Notes: generated by a model not told the origin, from the letters alone. DNA of 64,000 bases from Paraburkholderia translucens (GCF_020881035.1 NZ_JAJITC010000005.1:186001-250000); one strand, 5' to 3'. Numbered from the stretch's first letter, positions 19,474 through 30,934 are shown. Numbers and translations: made by a program.

Positions 19474-20148
19474 CTAATTCAAGGGCGGCGCACCACCGGG
19501 CTGCGGCCAGCCATCGTCGCCGACGAGCGGCACGAAGCGCACCTCAGCCAACGCCTGTTCGTCGTAGTCGTGTTCGCCGCGCCGCACGATCTTGACGAGC
19601 CGCTGATGGCTCAGGCTGCTGCCGACCGGCATCACGAGCCGCCCGCCCGGCGCCAGTTGCGCGCGCAGCGCCTGCGGCACATGCGGTCCGCCCGCCGCCG
19701 CGATGATCGCGTCATACGGCGCATGCGCGGCAAAACCCACGGTGCCGTCGCCGACGTGCACTTCGACGTTCTCGTAGCCGAGCCGCTGCAAGCGCTCGCG
19801 GGCGTCCTCGGCGAGGCTCGGGTCGCGTTCGATCGAATCCACCCGGCCCGCGATCTCCGCTGCGATCGCGGCCGCGTAGCCGGAGCCCGTGCCGATGTCG
19901 AGCACGTGATTGCCAGGCTGCAGTTCGGCGGCTGCCAGCATCCTGGCGACGATGAACGGCTGCGATATCGACTGCTCGCCGCCGATCGGCAGCGGCGTAT
20001 CGTCATACGCGAAATCACGCAGATCGGCCGGCACGAATGCTTCGCGCGGCACGCGCCGCATCGCGGCGATCACGTACTCGTCACGCACGCCGCGACGCAC
20101 GATCTGTCGCTCGACCATCCATGCGCGCGCTTCGTTGAAATCGCCCAT
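19474..20148 (-). CDS. pcm: Protein-L-isoaspartate O-methyltransferase
   Basis: A 224-aa SAM-dependent methyltransferase that starts repair of isoaspartyl residues in damaged proteins. The SAM motif LDIGTGSGYAAA and the PCMT signature QSISQPFIVARM are both present. The start at 20148 has GAGGAGG eight bases upstream and gives the usual family length. Stand-alone gene, convergent with gudP. It is not next to surE or rpoS as in many genomes, so it may be a second copy. Confidence 0.92.
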   Translation of the reverse strand: MGDFNEARAWMVERQIVRRGVRDEYVIAAMRRVPREAFVPADLRDFAYDDTPLPIGGEQSISQPFIVARMLAAAELQPGNHVLDIGTGSGYAAAIAAEIAGRVDSIERDPSLAEDARERLQRLGYENVEVHVGDGTVGFAAHAPYDAIIAAAGGPHVPQALRAQLAPGGRLVMPVGSSLSHQRLVKIVRRGEHDYDEQALAEVRFVPLVGDDGWPQPGGAPPLN

Positions 20149-20342
20149 CGCCGCCTCCTCGCGAGCGCAGCAGCCCGCGCGACACCCATTGGGGCAGCGC
20201 CGCGCGCGGGTTCGCCGTCTTCCACGCTTCAGCAACGAGCATACCGCCGGCCAGCATCCGCGGCGAGTCTTCGTTAGCCAGTCGCCATGGGGCAGACCGG
20301 CTACCCCGGCGTGCGAGAAAGGACCGCCGGCCCGCTCGCGTT

Positions 20343-22649
20343 TTACTGAACCTGGCTGCGCAGCGTCTTCGCGGCAGCGACCATGTTCGAAAGCGCGGGA
20401 ATGACTTCAGCCCATTGTCGCGTCTTCAGACCGCAATCCGGATTCACCCACAAGCGCTGCGCCGGAATGCGCTCCGCCGCCTTCTGCATCAGTTGGACGA
20501 TGTGCTGCTGCGTCGGAATGTTCGGCGAGTGGATGTCGTAGACGCCCGGGCCGATCTCGTTCGGATAGTTGAAGTTGTCGAAGGCTTCGAGCAGCTCCAT
20601 GTCCGAGCGCGAGGTTTCGATCGTGATGACGTCCGCGTCCATATCGGCGATCGACGCGATGATGTCGTTGAACTCTGAATAGCACATATGCGTGTGGATT
20701 TGCGTTTCGTCCTGCACGCCGTTCGCGGCGATACGAAACGATTCCACCGCCCAGCGCAGGTACTCGCCCCACTGCGCCCGGCGCAGCGGCAGACCTTCGC
20801 GCAGCGCGGCTTCGTCGATCTGCACGACCTGCACACCGGCCTTTTCCAGGTCGAGCACTTCTTCGCGGATCGCCAGTGCAAGCTGGTAGCACGACACCAC
20901 ACGCGGCTGGTCGTCGCGCACGAACGACCAGTTCAGGATCGTCACGGGACCCGTCAACATACCCTTCATCGGCTTGTTCGTCAGCGACTGCGCGTAGCTG
21001 ATCCACTCGAGCGTCATCGCCCTCGGGCGGCTGATGTCGCCGAACAGGACAGGCGGCTTCACGCAGCGCGAGCCGTACGACTGCACCCAGCCGAACCGGC
21101 TGAACGCGTATCCGTCGAGCTGCTCGCCGAAGTATTCGACCATGTCGTTGCGTTCGGCTTCACCGTGCACGAGCACGTCGAGGCCCAGCGCTTCCTGCTC
21201 GCGCACGCTGCGCTCGATTTCCTTGCGCATGGCGTCCTGATAAGCGGCCTGATCGAGCGCGCCGCTCCTGAACTGGCTGCGTGCGTGACGGATCTCCGGC
21301 GTTTGCGGGAACGAGCCGATCGTCGTGGTCGGGTACGCGGGGAGCTGCAACAGCGCGGCCTGCTTCCTGGCGCGTTCGGCGTAGGCGTGCTGGCGCTTGC
21401 CGAGCTTCGCGTCGATGCGCGCCAGCGCAGCCTTCACCGCCGGGTTGTTCACGCGCGGCGAGTTGCGCCGGGCGGCAAGCGCGGCGGCGTTCGCCGCGAG
21501 TTCATGCGCGACCTTCTCGCGGCCGCCGTTCAGCGCGACGGCGAGCACCCTCAGTTCGTCGAGCTTTTGCAGCGCGAAGGCAAGCCATGAGCGAATCTCT
21601 GGATCGAGCTTGTCTTCGCTCGCGAGATCGACCGGCACGTGCAGCAACGAGCAAGACGGAGCGAGCCACAGACGATCGCCCAGTTGCCGCGCGAGCGGCG
21701 CGAGCCATTCGAGCGCGGCATTCAGATCGGTCTTCCAGATGTTGCGGCCGTTGATCGCGCCGACCGACAGCACGCTGTGCGCGGGTAGCCTTTGCGCGGC
21801 CAGTGCGACTTCGTCACGCGCGTTGATCGCGTCGATGTGCAAACCGTCCACGGGCAGGCTGCAAGCAAGCTCAAGGTTCTCTTTCAGCTGGCCGAAGTAG
21901 GTCGTCAGCAGCAGCTTGACGCCCCGTTCCTCGAAGCCCTGATACGCGCTCACGAATGCATCGCGCCATGCCGGATCCAGTTCGGTGACGAGCACCGGTT
22001 CATCGATCTGCACCCACTCGACGTCCATCACCTTGAAATAGTCGAGCAACGCGCGATACACCGGCATCAGACGCGGCAGCAGCGCGAGCTTGTCCGCGAG
22101 TGTGCCAAACCCGTCCTTCGCCTTGCCGAGCCACAGATACGTGATCGGTCCGATGATCACCGGCTTCGCCCTCACGCCCTGCTCGCGCGCTTCGCGCAGT
22201 TGTTCGAGAAAGCCTGACGGGTCGAGATTGAACGTCGTTTCGGCGGTGAATTCAGGGACGATGTAGTGGTAGTTGGTATCGAACCACTTCGTCATTTCGC
22301 CGGCCGCGACGCCGCCGCAGCACGCGGCACGCTCTTCGGCGCCCTGCGCCGAGCGGCCGCGCGCGACGCGGAAGTAGTTGTCGAGCTTGTCGCCGTGAAA
22401 GCCCCGCACGCGTGCCGGCAGATTGCCGAGCGTGAAGCTCATGTCGAGCACCTGGTCGTAGAACGCGAAATCGCCGACCGGCGCGAGGTCGAGTTCGCGC
22501 TGGTCGTTCCAGTGACGCGCGCGCAACTGCTTGCCGAGCGCCTTCAGTTCGTCGCGCGACGATTCTCCCTTCCAGTAGCGTTCCAGGCCGAACTTGAGTT
22601 CGCGTTGTGCGCCGATGCGCGGGAAGCCGAGATTGTGTGTCGTGACCAT
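20343..22649 (-). CDS. metE: Cobalamin-independent methionine synthase
   Basis: A 768-aa enzyme transferring the methyl group of 5-methyltetrahydropteroyl-triglutamate to homocysteine. The N-terminal half starts with [16 protein letters not shown]. The catalytic C-terminal barrel carries the zinc ligands in [10 protein letters not shown], a Glu in the [10 protein letters not shown] region and Cys in NPDCGLKTR. Length is as expected. It is divergent from metR, and the intergenic region holds candidate MetR sites, so homocysteine-responsive activation is expected. Confidence 0.97.
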   Translation of the reverse strand: MVTTHNLGFPRIGAQRELKFGLERYWKGESSRDELKALGKQLRARHWNDQRELDLAPVGDFAFYDQVLDMSFTLGNLPARVRGFHGDKLDNYFRVARGRSAQGAEERAACCGGVAAGEMTKWFDTNYHYIVPEFTAETTFNLDPSGFLEQLREAREQGVRAKPVIIGPITYLWLGKAKDGFGTLADKLALLPRLMPVYRALLDYFKVMDVEWVQIDEPVLVTELDPAWRDAFVSAYQGFEERGVKLLLTTYFGQLKENLELACSLPVDGLHIDAINARDEVALAAQRLPAHSVLSVGAINGRNIWKTDLNAALEWLAPLARQLGDRLWLAPSCSLLHVPVDLASEDKLDPEIRSWLAFALQKLDELRVLAVALNGGREKVAHELAANAAALAARRNSPRVNNPAVKAALARIDAKLGKRQHAYAERARKQAALLQLPAYPTTTIGSFPQTPEIRHARSQFRSGALDQAAYQDAMRKEIERSVREQEALGLDVLVHGEAERNDMVEYFGEQLDGYAFSRFGWVQSYGSRCVKPPVLFGDISRPRAMTLEWISYAQSLTNKPMKGMLTGPVTILNWSFVRDDQPRVVSCYQLALAIREEVLDLEKAGVQVVQIDEAALREGLPLRRAQWGEYLRWAVESFRIAANGVQDETQIHTHMCYSEFNDIIASIADMDADVITIETSRSDMELLEAFDNFNYPNEIGPGVYDIHSPNIPTQQHIVQLMQKAAERIPAQRLWVNPDCGLKTRQWAEVIPALSNMVAAAKTLRSQVQ

Positions 22650-22709
22650 GGATGCTGCCTTCCAATTGAAATTGCACTAAATGCGAGAACTGGCAGCGAT
22701 GATAGGGTT

Positions 22710-22769
22710 TTCATTCCATGAATAAAAATGGCATTATTTCATCCATCCATTAGTTTTGTTCATTCCATG
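22710..22769. promoter_or_regulatory. Candidate MetR-binding sites in the metE-metR divergent region
   Basis: The 11-mer TTCATTCCATG occurs twice on the same strand, at 22710-22720 and 22759-22769. The first copy extends to TTCATTCCATGAA, an inverted repeat with TTCAT/ATGAA arms. MetR is known to recognise TGAA/TTCA dyads, and the copies lie 60-110 bp from metE and 35-95 bp from metR. Confidence 0.65.
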
Positions 22770-22804
22770 TTTAAGGCGCACGGTGCGCCGGGGCCCACGT
22801 CATC

Positions 22805-23713
22805 ATGCTCGAACGCTTTCATCTCACCCTGATCCGCGAAGTCGAACGGCAGGGCTCGCTCACGGCGGCGGCCGGCGCGCTGCATCTGACGCAGTCGGCG
22901 TTGAGCCATAGCGTCAAGAAGCTCGAGCAGCAGCTCGGCACGTCGGTCTGGGAACGCGATGGCCGTAACCTGCGCCTCACGCAGGCGGGCCAATACCTGC
23001 TGTCGCTCGCCGAGCGGATGCTGCCTCAGTTCGAGCACGCCGAAGCACGCATGAAGCAATACGCGAACGGCGAGCGCGGCACGCTGCGCATCGGCATGGA
23101 ATGCCACCCGTGCTATCAGTGGTTGCTGAAAGTCGTGTCGCCGTACCTGGCGCGCTGGCCCGACGTCGATGTCGACGTCAAGCAGCGTTTCCAGTTCGGC
23201 GGCATCGGCGCGTTATTCGGCTACGACATCGACGTGCTCGTCACGCCCGATCCGCTCAAGCGGCCCGGCCTCAGCTTCGAACCGGTGTTCGATTACGAGC
23301 AGGTGCTGGTGGTGGCCGAAGGGCATCGGCTCGCCAACGCGCGCTTTGTGCGGCCCGAGCAGCTCGTCGATGAAACGCTGATCACCTATCCGGTCGACAC
23401 CGATCGCCTCGATATCTACAACCTGTTCCTGCGTCCTGCCGGCGTCGCCCCGCGCCGCCACAAGACGATCGAGACCACGGACATCATGCTGCAGATGGTC
23501 GCGAGCCATCGCGGCGTGGCCGCGCTACCGCGCTGGCTCGCCGAGGAATACGCGGACCGGATGCCGGTGGTGAGCGTGAAGCTCGGCAAGACGGGGATCG
23601 CCAAGCAGATTTTTCTTGGCACGCGCGAAGCGGACGCCTCGCTCGACTATCTGCATTCGTTCGTCGAGTTCGCGCGCAAATCGGCCTGGCGGGGTTCGAA
23701 GCCGCGGCGCTGA
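22805..23713 (+). CDS. metR: LysR-family activator MetR
   Basis: A 302-aa LysR-type regulator. The N-terminal helix-turn-helix (about 1-60) includes AAGALHLTQSALSHSVKKLE, followed by a periplasmic-binding-like effector domain (about 90-295). MetR uses homocysteine as co-effector to activate metE. The divergent position next to metE and the shared operator-like repeats support the call. It ends in a hairpin shared with the convergent hmp gene. Confidence 0.92.
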   Translation: MLERFHLTLIREVERQGSLTAAAGALHLTQSALSHSVKKLEQQLGTSVWERDGRNLRLTQAGQYLLSLAERMLPQFEHAEARMKQYANGERGTLRIGMECHPCYQWLLKVVSPYLARWPDVDVDVKQRFQFGGIGALFGYDIDVLVTPDPLKRPGLSFEPVFDYEQVLVVAEGHRLANARFVRPEQLVDETLITYPVDTDRLDIYNLFLRPAGVAPRRHKTIETTDIMLQMVASHRGVAALPRWLAEEYADRMPVVSVKLGKTGIAKQIFLGTREADASLDYLHSFVEFARKSAWRGSKPRR

Positions 23714-23757
23714 GCGCTGCGCAGCCACCAACACGCGGCATCGTCGCTACCATCGCC

Positions 23758-23815
23758 GCCGCCGTACGGCCCAGGGTCCGTGCGGCGGCTGCCGATCGCG
23801 CGTCGGCAGCCGTAT
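23758..23815. terminator. Tandem hairpins between convergent metR and hmp
   Basis: The first hairpin pairs GCCGCCGTACGG (23758-23769) with CCGTGCGGCGGC (23778-23789), 12 pairs with one G-T mismatch and an 8-base loop. A second, CTGCCGA/TCGGCAG, follows immediately. No long T-run follows, so a bidirectional hairpin block is likelier than a classical intrinsic terminator. Confidence 0.5.
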
Positions 23816-23818
23816 GCG

Positions 23819-25132
<1,314 letters not shown>

Positions 25133-25284
25133 TCACCTGCACAGTATGGCGGATTTGTCGCAACGGCAAGTTTCCTTAATCGACGCCGGCCGTACAAAAA
25201 CAGCGGGCCAGCCACGCAGCGGTATGGCCGCCCGAGCGCCGCGCGTCTACAATCGTGAATCACTCAGCGAAGAGACTCGTCGAA

Positions 25285-26526
25285 ATGAAACTAAGTCAGC
25301 AAATCACATCGGCCTACAGGTCGGGTGGTGCCCGAAACTTGTTCAGACGTGCCATTGGTTACATCGATACTCGCGCTCGGCTGAAGCTCCTCGGTACAGC
25401 ACCACGGTTCTTCGGAAAACTGAAGAACGATTCAGCGGTAAAGATCCTTGCCAGGCAAGCAGGGGACGAGCAGGCAATCGAAATGTTGAGGTGGCTTGTT
25501 TCAGATCTCAATTCGCTGAACCCGGATGCACAGTTGACCATTGCGGTTCCGAACTACTTCAAAAGAGTTTTTGCAATGGCTCGACCCTTGCTGCTGAACG
25601 GCAGGTTGAAGCTGAGTCCTATCGGAGAATATTCTCCGCAGGTGAGCTTGATGATCGTCAACCGGGCGATGTTGAACCAACTTTCTCCACAGTACGCAGA
25701 CAGGATCGCGCAGATGCACGTGCCGTTCGCGAATAGTGCCTATATCGCGATTGCCGACAGGAGTCTTCACCTTACTACGGTGCCCAATTCCGAGTCACCG
25801 AAGCAACTCGCGGAACTAGTGGCGAACAACAAGCCGCCTGGCGAAGTAGTCATCGTGAACAAGTACGGTTTCCAGTTTGCTGTCCGTACCGGCACGATGG
25901 ATGAGGGTATCGTGGATGAGGTACGGTCCGAATATCTCGACAAACTGTCTGGAATCGGCTTCCAGGGTACTACCGTACTCGATCTCGGCGGCCATATCGG
26001 TTCGTTTTCCATCCAGATCAGTGCGCTGTTGAAACAGCCCATGCAGATAATCGTTGTCGAGCCGGCGCCTCGCAATGCCGAGTTGATTCGGAAGAACATC
26101 GAACTCAATCAGCTCCATTCTTCGATTGAGCTGAAGGAGATGGCGGTGTCTTCGCAGTCGGGCGTGGGAACGTTGTTTATCAGCTCCGACAACACCGGCG
26201 GCAATAAGCTGAACATGGCCGAGCACTCCGCCACCGAGACAGTCGAGGTCCCCGTGACGGATTTTCCGACGTTACTCGAAGGCTTTTCGTCGGAAGTTCT
26301 GGATTTGTTGAAGATTGATGTCGAAGGCTCGGAACATGCCATCCTGTTTCCGCATGGCCGGCTGCTGTCGCAGAGAGTTCGCCTGATCGTTGGCGAAGCA
26401 GGCGGATCTGATAGAGGGGACGGCCTGGCATTTTTGCGGTTTCTCGAGCAAAACGGATTTGCTGTGAGCCATCAAGGCAACGAATCACAGTTGATTTTCC
26501 TGGCGGTTAACAAACACCTCAATTAG
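25285..26526 (+). CDS. FkbM-family SAM-dependent methyltransferase
   Basis: A 413-aa protein. The C-terminal half (about 220-400) is an FkbM-type methyltransferase with the SAM motif VLDLGGHIGSFS, a following IIVVEPAP acidic strand and the LLKIDVEGSE motif. The N-terminal 200 residues are not recognised. FkbM enzymes O-methylate glycans, lipids or polyketides, but no glycan genes are nearby. Base composition is visibly more AT-rich than neighbours, suggesting acquisition. The start at 25285 has AAGAG upstream; a GTG 30 bp earlier is possible. Its stop overlaps the convergent barrel gene's stop by four bases. Confidence 0.82.
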   Translation: MKLSQQITSAYRSGGARNLFRRAIGYIDTRARLKLLGTAPRFFGKLKNDSAVKILARQAGDEQAIEMLRWLVSDLNSLNPDAQLTIAVPNYFKRVFAMARPLLLNGRLKLSPIGEYSPQVSLMIVNRAMLNQLSPQYADRIAQMHVPFANSAYIAIADRSLHLTTVPNSESPKQLAELVANNKPPGEVVIVNKYGFQFAVRTGTMDEGIVDEVRSEYLDKLSGIGFQGTTVLDLGGHIGSFSIQISALLKQPMQIIVVEPAPRNAELIRKNIELNQLHSSIELKEMAVSSQSGVGTLFISSDNTGGNKLNMAEHSATETVEVPVTDFPTLLEGFSSEVLDLLKIDVEGSEHAILFPHGRLLSQRVRLIVGEAGGSDRGDGLAFLRFLEQNGFAVSHQGNESQLIFLAVNKHLN

Positions 26527-27509
26527 AAACTCATCGCGAATCCGAATGACAGGCCGTGCACGTTGCGTCCGAACACATATCGGACCAACGCGCGCGTGCG
26601 AGTGACGATGATGGGATATTTGCTGCTATCGAGTTCGAGGCCCACTCCCAACGACGTGAGGTCGTTGAAACCCAGCACCCCGGCACTGTCGCCGAAATAG
26701 TGCGAGTAAGCGGCTTCGAGCACGTAACGAACCGGCCTGTCCAGCGCGTGCCAGCCGGTCGGCGCGCGCCAGCGCGTCCATAGGCTCACCTGCTGGGCCG
26801 TGGCCGAGCCCTGAACGGCCTGCGGAGTGCTACCGAAACTGCGCAGGTAAATATCCGTTGCGCGCAATTCGGCGTCGATTTCGTAGTTTTCGCGGTAGTG
26901 CTCATAGTCGAGCATCAGGGAGCCGCCATAGCCGTAAGCATCGAGTGAGCCGCTCTCGAGGAATTGCAGGTTGCTGTCCGTGACGCGATTGAAGATCGTC
27001 TGCCCCACCTTCAGGTCGCTCGAGACCCGCCCAATCGTACCGTTGAGGATCGGGCGGAAAGCCAGTTCGTCCGTGATACGGAAATCCCACCCGAGTCCGA
27101 CCGTGCCGCTGAAGGTGTTCCACCTGGTCGGCACCGCGCGCTGCTGGGCGCCATCCGAGGCGATGAAGACCGGATCGTAGCGGCTGTAGGCAAGCGTGCC
27201 CTCCATGTACAGGGGAAACGACCTGCTGAGTGTGAAACCGCCGCCAAATTGGGTCTGCCCGAAGCCGGGATTACCCGTCAGGCCATTATTCACCGACAGG
27301 TTACTGGTCGTGACGTCAGGGACTGTCGTGTAGGTCATGATGGCGAGCACAGCGTCGGCATGCTGCTTTACATTGCCGCCAATCACGGTATTGCTAGACA
27401 ATTGCCCCGGCACGACTTGCGCATGCAATGGGCATTGCAGCAAGGTCAAAAGCAGAGCGGCACACCCCCGCGATGCGCGATGTGAGCGACGCTTCCGGAG
27501 CGCAGGCAT
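26523..27509 (-). CDS. Outer-membrane beta-barrel protein
   Basis: A 328-aa exported protein with a basic signal peptide (about 1-30, cleaved near LHAQ) and a body of alternating amphipathic strands ending in a C-terminal aromatic residue (GLSFGFAMSF), the usual outer-membrane barrel signature. It resembles solitary autotransporter-like barrels, but I cannot name a family with confidence. The ATG at 27509 is preferred over a TTG two codons upstream. Function unknown. Confidence 0.7.
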   Translation of the reverse strand: MPALRKRRSHRASRGCAALLLTLLQCPLHAQVVPGQLSSNTVIGGNVKQHADAVLAIMTYTTVPDVTTSNLSVNNGLTGNPGFGQTQFGGGFTLSRSFPLYMEGTLAYSRYDPVFIASDGAQQRAVPTRWNTFSGTVGLGWDFRITDELAFRPILNGTIGRVSSDLKVGQTIFNRVTDSNLQFLESGSLDAYGYGGSLMLDYEHYRENYEIDAELRATDIYLRSFGSTPQAVQGSATAQQVSLWTRWRAPTGWHALDRPVRYVLEAAYSHYFGDSAGVLGFNDLTSLGVGLELDSSKYPIIVTRTRALVRYVFGRNVHGLSFGFAMSF

Positions 27510-27871
27510 TGTCAATCAACCTCGCAAATTGCCGACGAGATCGGAGGCTGATACGCAGCGTACGAAACGACCATGATGCACCCCTGTCGGCCGGCTGACC
27601 TGTTCGTCTTACGCAAACTCACCACACCGTTGTAGAAAAGCACATCCACGCGATTGATGCAATTCCGGCAGGCGTTGCGCCGCTCGCAACACATGGAAGG
27701 TCTGCTGCTACTATGTGATAGCAATACCTGAAGTGAAGTAGTGCAGCAATACGTACATATCTTGGATCGCCTGGCGACGCGTGCATCGATTCGCCAGCGT
27801 CGCGCTGGGGCGAGAGACTTCGCAATCGGCAAACGAAGCCTCGCCGCCGCGCTCACTCAAGGAGCGTCGTA
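27510..27871. other. Intergenic region between divergent barrel and DUF427 genes
   Basis: This gap of about 360 bp between divergently transcribed genes should hold both promoters. Open frames here (for example 27512-27856 minus and 27619-27825 minus) have skewed, non-protein-like composition and no ribosome-binding sites. I see no repeat or RNA structure worth calling. Confidence 0.5.
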
Positions 27872-28276
27872 ATGTCCACCTATTCGGTCCCGAACGACAA
27901 ACCCGTCAAGATTCCCGGCCCCGACCATCCGATCACGATCGAGCGCCACCACGCGCGCGTGATCGTTACGGCGGGCGGCCACGTCATCGCCGATACGCAG
28001 GACGCGTTGACGCTGCGCGAAGCCCGCTACCCGGCCGTGCTCTACATCCCGCGCAAGGACGTCGACATGACGCGGCTCGAACGCACGGCCCACGCGACGT
28101 ACTGTCCGTACAAGGGCGAATGCGCATACTTCTCGATTCCGTCGGCCGGCGAGCGCGGCACGAATGCGGTGTGGACCTACGAGCACCCTTATGACGCCGT
28201 CGCGCCGATCCGCGAGCACCTCGCGTTTTATCCCGATCGCGTGGATTCCATCATGGAACAGCCGACTGCTCACTAG
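27872..28276 (+). CDS. DUF427 domain protein
   Basis: A 134-aa soluble protein matching DUF427: a small beta-barrel family with conserved LYIPRKDVDM, the HCPYKG-like motif TYCPYKGECAYFS, and a WTYEHPYDAVAPIREHLAFY C-terminus. No enzyme activity is established for the family. AAGGAG lies 10 bases upstream of the ATG. Stand-alone gene. Confidence 0.88.
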   Translation: MSTYSVPNDKPVKIPGPDHPITIERHHARVIVTAGGHVIADTQDALTLREARYPAVLYIPRKDVDMTRLERTAHATYCPYKGECAYFSIPSAGERGTNAVWTYEHPYDAVAPIREHLAFYPDRVDSIMEQPTAH

Positions 28277-28306
28277 GCGAACGCGCCCGCGTCACTTCCG
28301 CCGCGG

Positions 28307-28327
28307 CGGCTCGTCGTGCCGTTTTTT
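28307..28327 (+). terminator. Possible short terminator after the DUF427 gene
   Basis: A short stem CGGC/GCCG with a 7-base loop is followed directly by six T residues (28322-28327), 31 bases downstream of the stop. The stem is weak, so this is only a candidate. Confidence 0.35.
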
Positions 28328-28529
28328 ATGCGTGAAGAATCGCGTCGATCATGCGTCAAAGCGATTCAGGTTCACCTCGAATGAGCTTCGAATGAATCAC
28401 GGCGTTCCTTTAAAAAATCCTTACGATTTAGGCATTACCGAATAAAAAAAATCGCTGGTCACGCAAATGCCATTTTTTACGGTTCCAATCTGTCCCGCCA
28501 AAATTGGCTTTCACACAAGAGGACGAGAC

Positions 28530-30206
28530 ATGAAACCGATCACAAAATGGAAACGTAAGCAAAGTGCAATGTGCGCAGCCGTCGCACTGCTCGCCGGAAT
28601 GTATTCGGCAATCGCGGCAGCCGGCGACGATCACGACCACGGGCGCGATCACGATCGCGCGTCGGTCAAGCATTTGCTGTTGATCAGCTTCGACGGTCTG
28701 CATGAGCAGGACGTTGCGCGTTGCATCGGCGCGAACACCTGCCCCAATCTCGCACTGCTCGCGAAGTCGGGCACGACCTATACGAACGCGCACACGCCGG
28801 GCCTGTCGGATTCGTTTCCGGGCCTCGCCGCGCTCGTGACGGGCGGCTCGCCGAAGTCCGCGGGCCTCTTCTACGACGTCTCCTACGACCGCACGCTCTA
28901 TGCGCCGTCGGATAGCAATTGCACCGGCCCGACCGGCTGGAATGTCGTCTTCGATGAAACCACCGGTATCGACGGCATGAACGGCGGCGCGCTCACCCAC
29001 CTCAACGGCGGCGGCGCGTTCAATCCGCAGGCGATCCCGCATGCGCTCGTCAATGGCGTCTGCAAACCCGTCTATCCGCACAACTACATCAAGACCAACA
29101 CGGTCTTCGAAGTGATCAAGGGCAACGTGAACGGCGCGCGCACCGCGTGGGCCGATAAGCACGCGTGGGGCTACGACTGGCTCAACGGACCGTCCGGCAC
29201 GGGCGTGGACGATCTTGCGCGCACCGAAATCAATTCGATCGATCCGGATACCAACACCAATTACATCGATACATATACGCACACGGAGAAGTTCGACAAC
29301 TACCACGTGCAATCGCTGATCAATGAAATCGACGGCAAGGATTCCACCGGGCAAACGAGCGCCCCGGTCCCGACGGTGTTCGGCACCAACTTCCAGACGT
29401 TGAGCGTCGCGCAGAAAGCCACGGTCGCGAACGGCGGCGGGTATCTGGACGCGAGCTTCACGCCGGGTCCGCAGGTCAGCGGCGCGATCGCGTATCTCGA
29501 CGACGCGTTGGGGCGCATCGTGTCCGAGCTGAAGCAGCGCGGTCTTTACTCGTCGACGGCGATCATCGTCACCGCCAAGCATGGCCAGTCGCCGACCGAT
29601 CATTCGAAGCTCGTGAAGAACGGCGATACGCTGACCAAATTGCTCGAAGCCAACAACTACCTTGATTCGAGCGGCGCTTTTGGGCAAAACGCTACGACGA
29701 GCGGCAACCTCAACGACGGCACCGGACTCGTCGGTACCGGCTTCGTGCAGACCGACGACGTCGGTTTGATCTGGCTGCGCGATCAAAGCCAGGTGTCCGC
29801 TGCCGTGAAGACGCTGAAAGCCAATCTGAGCTGCAACGCGCCGGGCATTTGCGCTGACGGCCCGCAGGCGTACATCCTCTCCGGTCCGCAACTCGCGGAC
29901 CGGTTCGGCGATCCGTCGCGCGGCCGCACGCCTGACATCATCGTTCAGCCGAACCCGGGCGTCATCTATACGTCGAGCACATCGAAGGACGAAGAGCATG
30001 GCGGCAATGCCCCCGACGACAGCCATCTCGGACTCGTGATGTATGTGCCCCATGCGCGTCACGCCGGGCAGGTCAACGACCAGCGTGTGTCGACCACGCA
30101 GGTAGCGCCGACGATTTTGCGTCTGCTAGATCTGAAGCCTGAACTGCTGCATTCGGTCGCGATTGAAGGAACGCGTCCGCTGCCGGAGTTCGATCGCGAA
30201 GACTGA
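28530..30206 (+). CDS. Exported type I phosphodiesterase/alkaline-phosphatase superfamily protein
   Basis: A 558-aa periplasmic or secreted protein with a signal peptide (about 1-30), then a short His/Asp run (DDHDHGRDHDRAS), then the phosphodiesterase/nucleotide pyrophosphatase fold. Candidate metal ligands are Asp in LLISFDGLHEQD, His in TAKHGQSP and His in EEHGGNAPDDSH; the nucleophile region is around TPGLSDSFPGLAALVTGG. Members hydrolyse phosphodiesters or phosphomonoesters to scavenge phosphate. AGAGGA precedes the ATG at 28530. A strong terminator follows. Confidence 0.85.
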   Translation: MKPITKWKRKQSAMCAAVALLAGMYSAIAAAGDDHDHGRDHDRASVKHLLLISFDGLHEQDVARCIGANTCPNLALLAKSGTTYTNAHTPGLSDSFPGLAALVTGGSPKSAGLFYDVSYDRTLYAPSDSNCTGPTGWNVVFDETTGIDGMNGGALTHLNGGGAFNPQAIPHALVNGVCKPVYPHNYIKTNTVFEVIKGNVNGARTAWADKHAWGYDWLNGPSGTGVDDLARTEINSIDPDTNTNYIDTYTHTEKFDNYHVQSLINEIDGKDSTGQTSAPVPTVFGTNFQTLSVAQKATVANGGGYLDASFTPGPQVSGAIAYLDDALGRIVSELKQRGLYSSTAIIVTAKHGQSPTDHSKLVKNGDTLTKLLEANNYLDSSGAFGQNATTSGNLNDGTGLVGTGFVQTDDVGLIWLRDQSQVSAAVKTLKANLSCNAPGICADGPQAYILSGPQLADRFGDPSRGRTPDIIVQPNPGVIYTSSTSKDEEHGGNAPDDSHLGLVMYVPHARHAGQVNDQRVSTTQVAPTILRLLDLKPELLHSVAIEGTRPLPEFDRED

Positions 30207-30239
30207 GTGCGGAGATAGTCGACGTGGTTGAGTAGTGCG

Positions 30240-30284
30240 CTACGCCGCGATCTGTGTTGCAACGATCGCGGCGTAGCCGTTTTG
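30240..30284 (+). terminator. Intrinsic terminator after the phosphodiesterase gene
   Basis: A perfect 13-bp stem, CTACGCCGCGATC (30240-30252) with GATCGCGGCGTAG (30264-30276), has an 11-base loop and is followed by CCGTTTTG. It lies 34 bases after the phosphodiesterase stop. Confidence 0.85.
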
Positions 30285-30391
30285 ATGGGGTCCAACCGCG
30301 CGGCTTGCGCATGCCGTGCCGTGCGAGAATGAGAGCCGCCTGATTCGCCAAACCGGTGTGCGTCGCTTGCCTGGCAAGGAGCCGCGTTCCC

Positions 30392-30778
30392 ATGAACCTC
30401 GTTGCGCTCGGATGTGTTGCGGTGTTGGGGCTGTTGTTATTCGGCCTCGGCTTGTCGGTATCGATGATGCGTTTCCGGGACGGCACCACTTCGGGCTGCG
30501 CCGAAGATCCCGCTAACCTGCTGCACAAGCTGGTTCGGGCACATGGCAATACGGCCGAATACGCGCCGTTCTTCGCCGTGCTGTTTCTTTTTCTGGGCGC
30601 GCGTTCACCGTCCGCAGTGACGGTCTCGCTGATGGTCATGGCGACCGTGTGCCGGTGTTTGCTCGTCCTCGGACTGGTTGCGTTCCCCACGATGGCGCGG
30701 CCCAATCCTCTGCGGTTTGTCGGTGCGCTTGGAACATATGGGGCGGGGATTGCGTTATGTTTGACGCTAATGCGCTAA
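30392..30778 (+). CDS. MAPEG-family membrane protein
   Basis: A 128-aa four-helix inner-membrane protein with the MAPEG motif RAHGNTAEYAPFF on the second helix. The MAPEG superfamily includes microsomal-type glutathione transferases; the bacterial members' substrates are mostly unknown. AAGGAG lies upstream of the ATG at 30392, so the longer frame is rejected. Confidence 0.88.
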   Translation: MNLVALGCVAVLGLLLFGLGLSVSMMRFRDGTTSGCAEDPANLLHKLVRAHGNTAEYAPFFAVLFLFLGARSPSAVTVSLMVMATVCRCLLVLGLVAFPTMARPNPLRFVGALGTYGAGIALCLTLMR

Positions 30779-30934
30779 GGCAGGCAACAGCGAGACGTCG
30801 TCCAGCGAGGGCCTGCATCTCAAGCGTTTTTTTGGTTGCTAGCCGGCCGCTTGGACCAGCTCCGCTAGCTCGCGAGCCAGATTGTCGGGCAAGGACATAA
30901 TTCGCCGTACAACATAGATGTCCCGTTCGCGCGA

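Noticed and set aside
30780..30830. GCAGGC/GCCTGC pairing before a T-run as a terminator of the MAPEG gene
   Set aside because: A six-bp stem with a 25-base loop and a T-run not adjacent to the stem is too weak to call.
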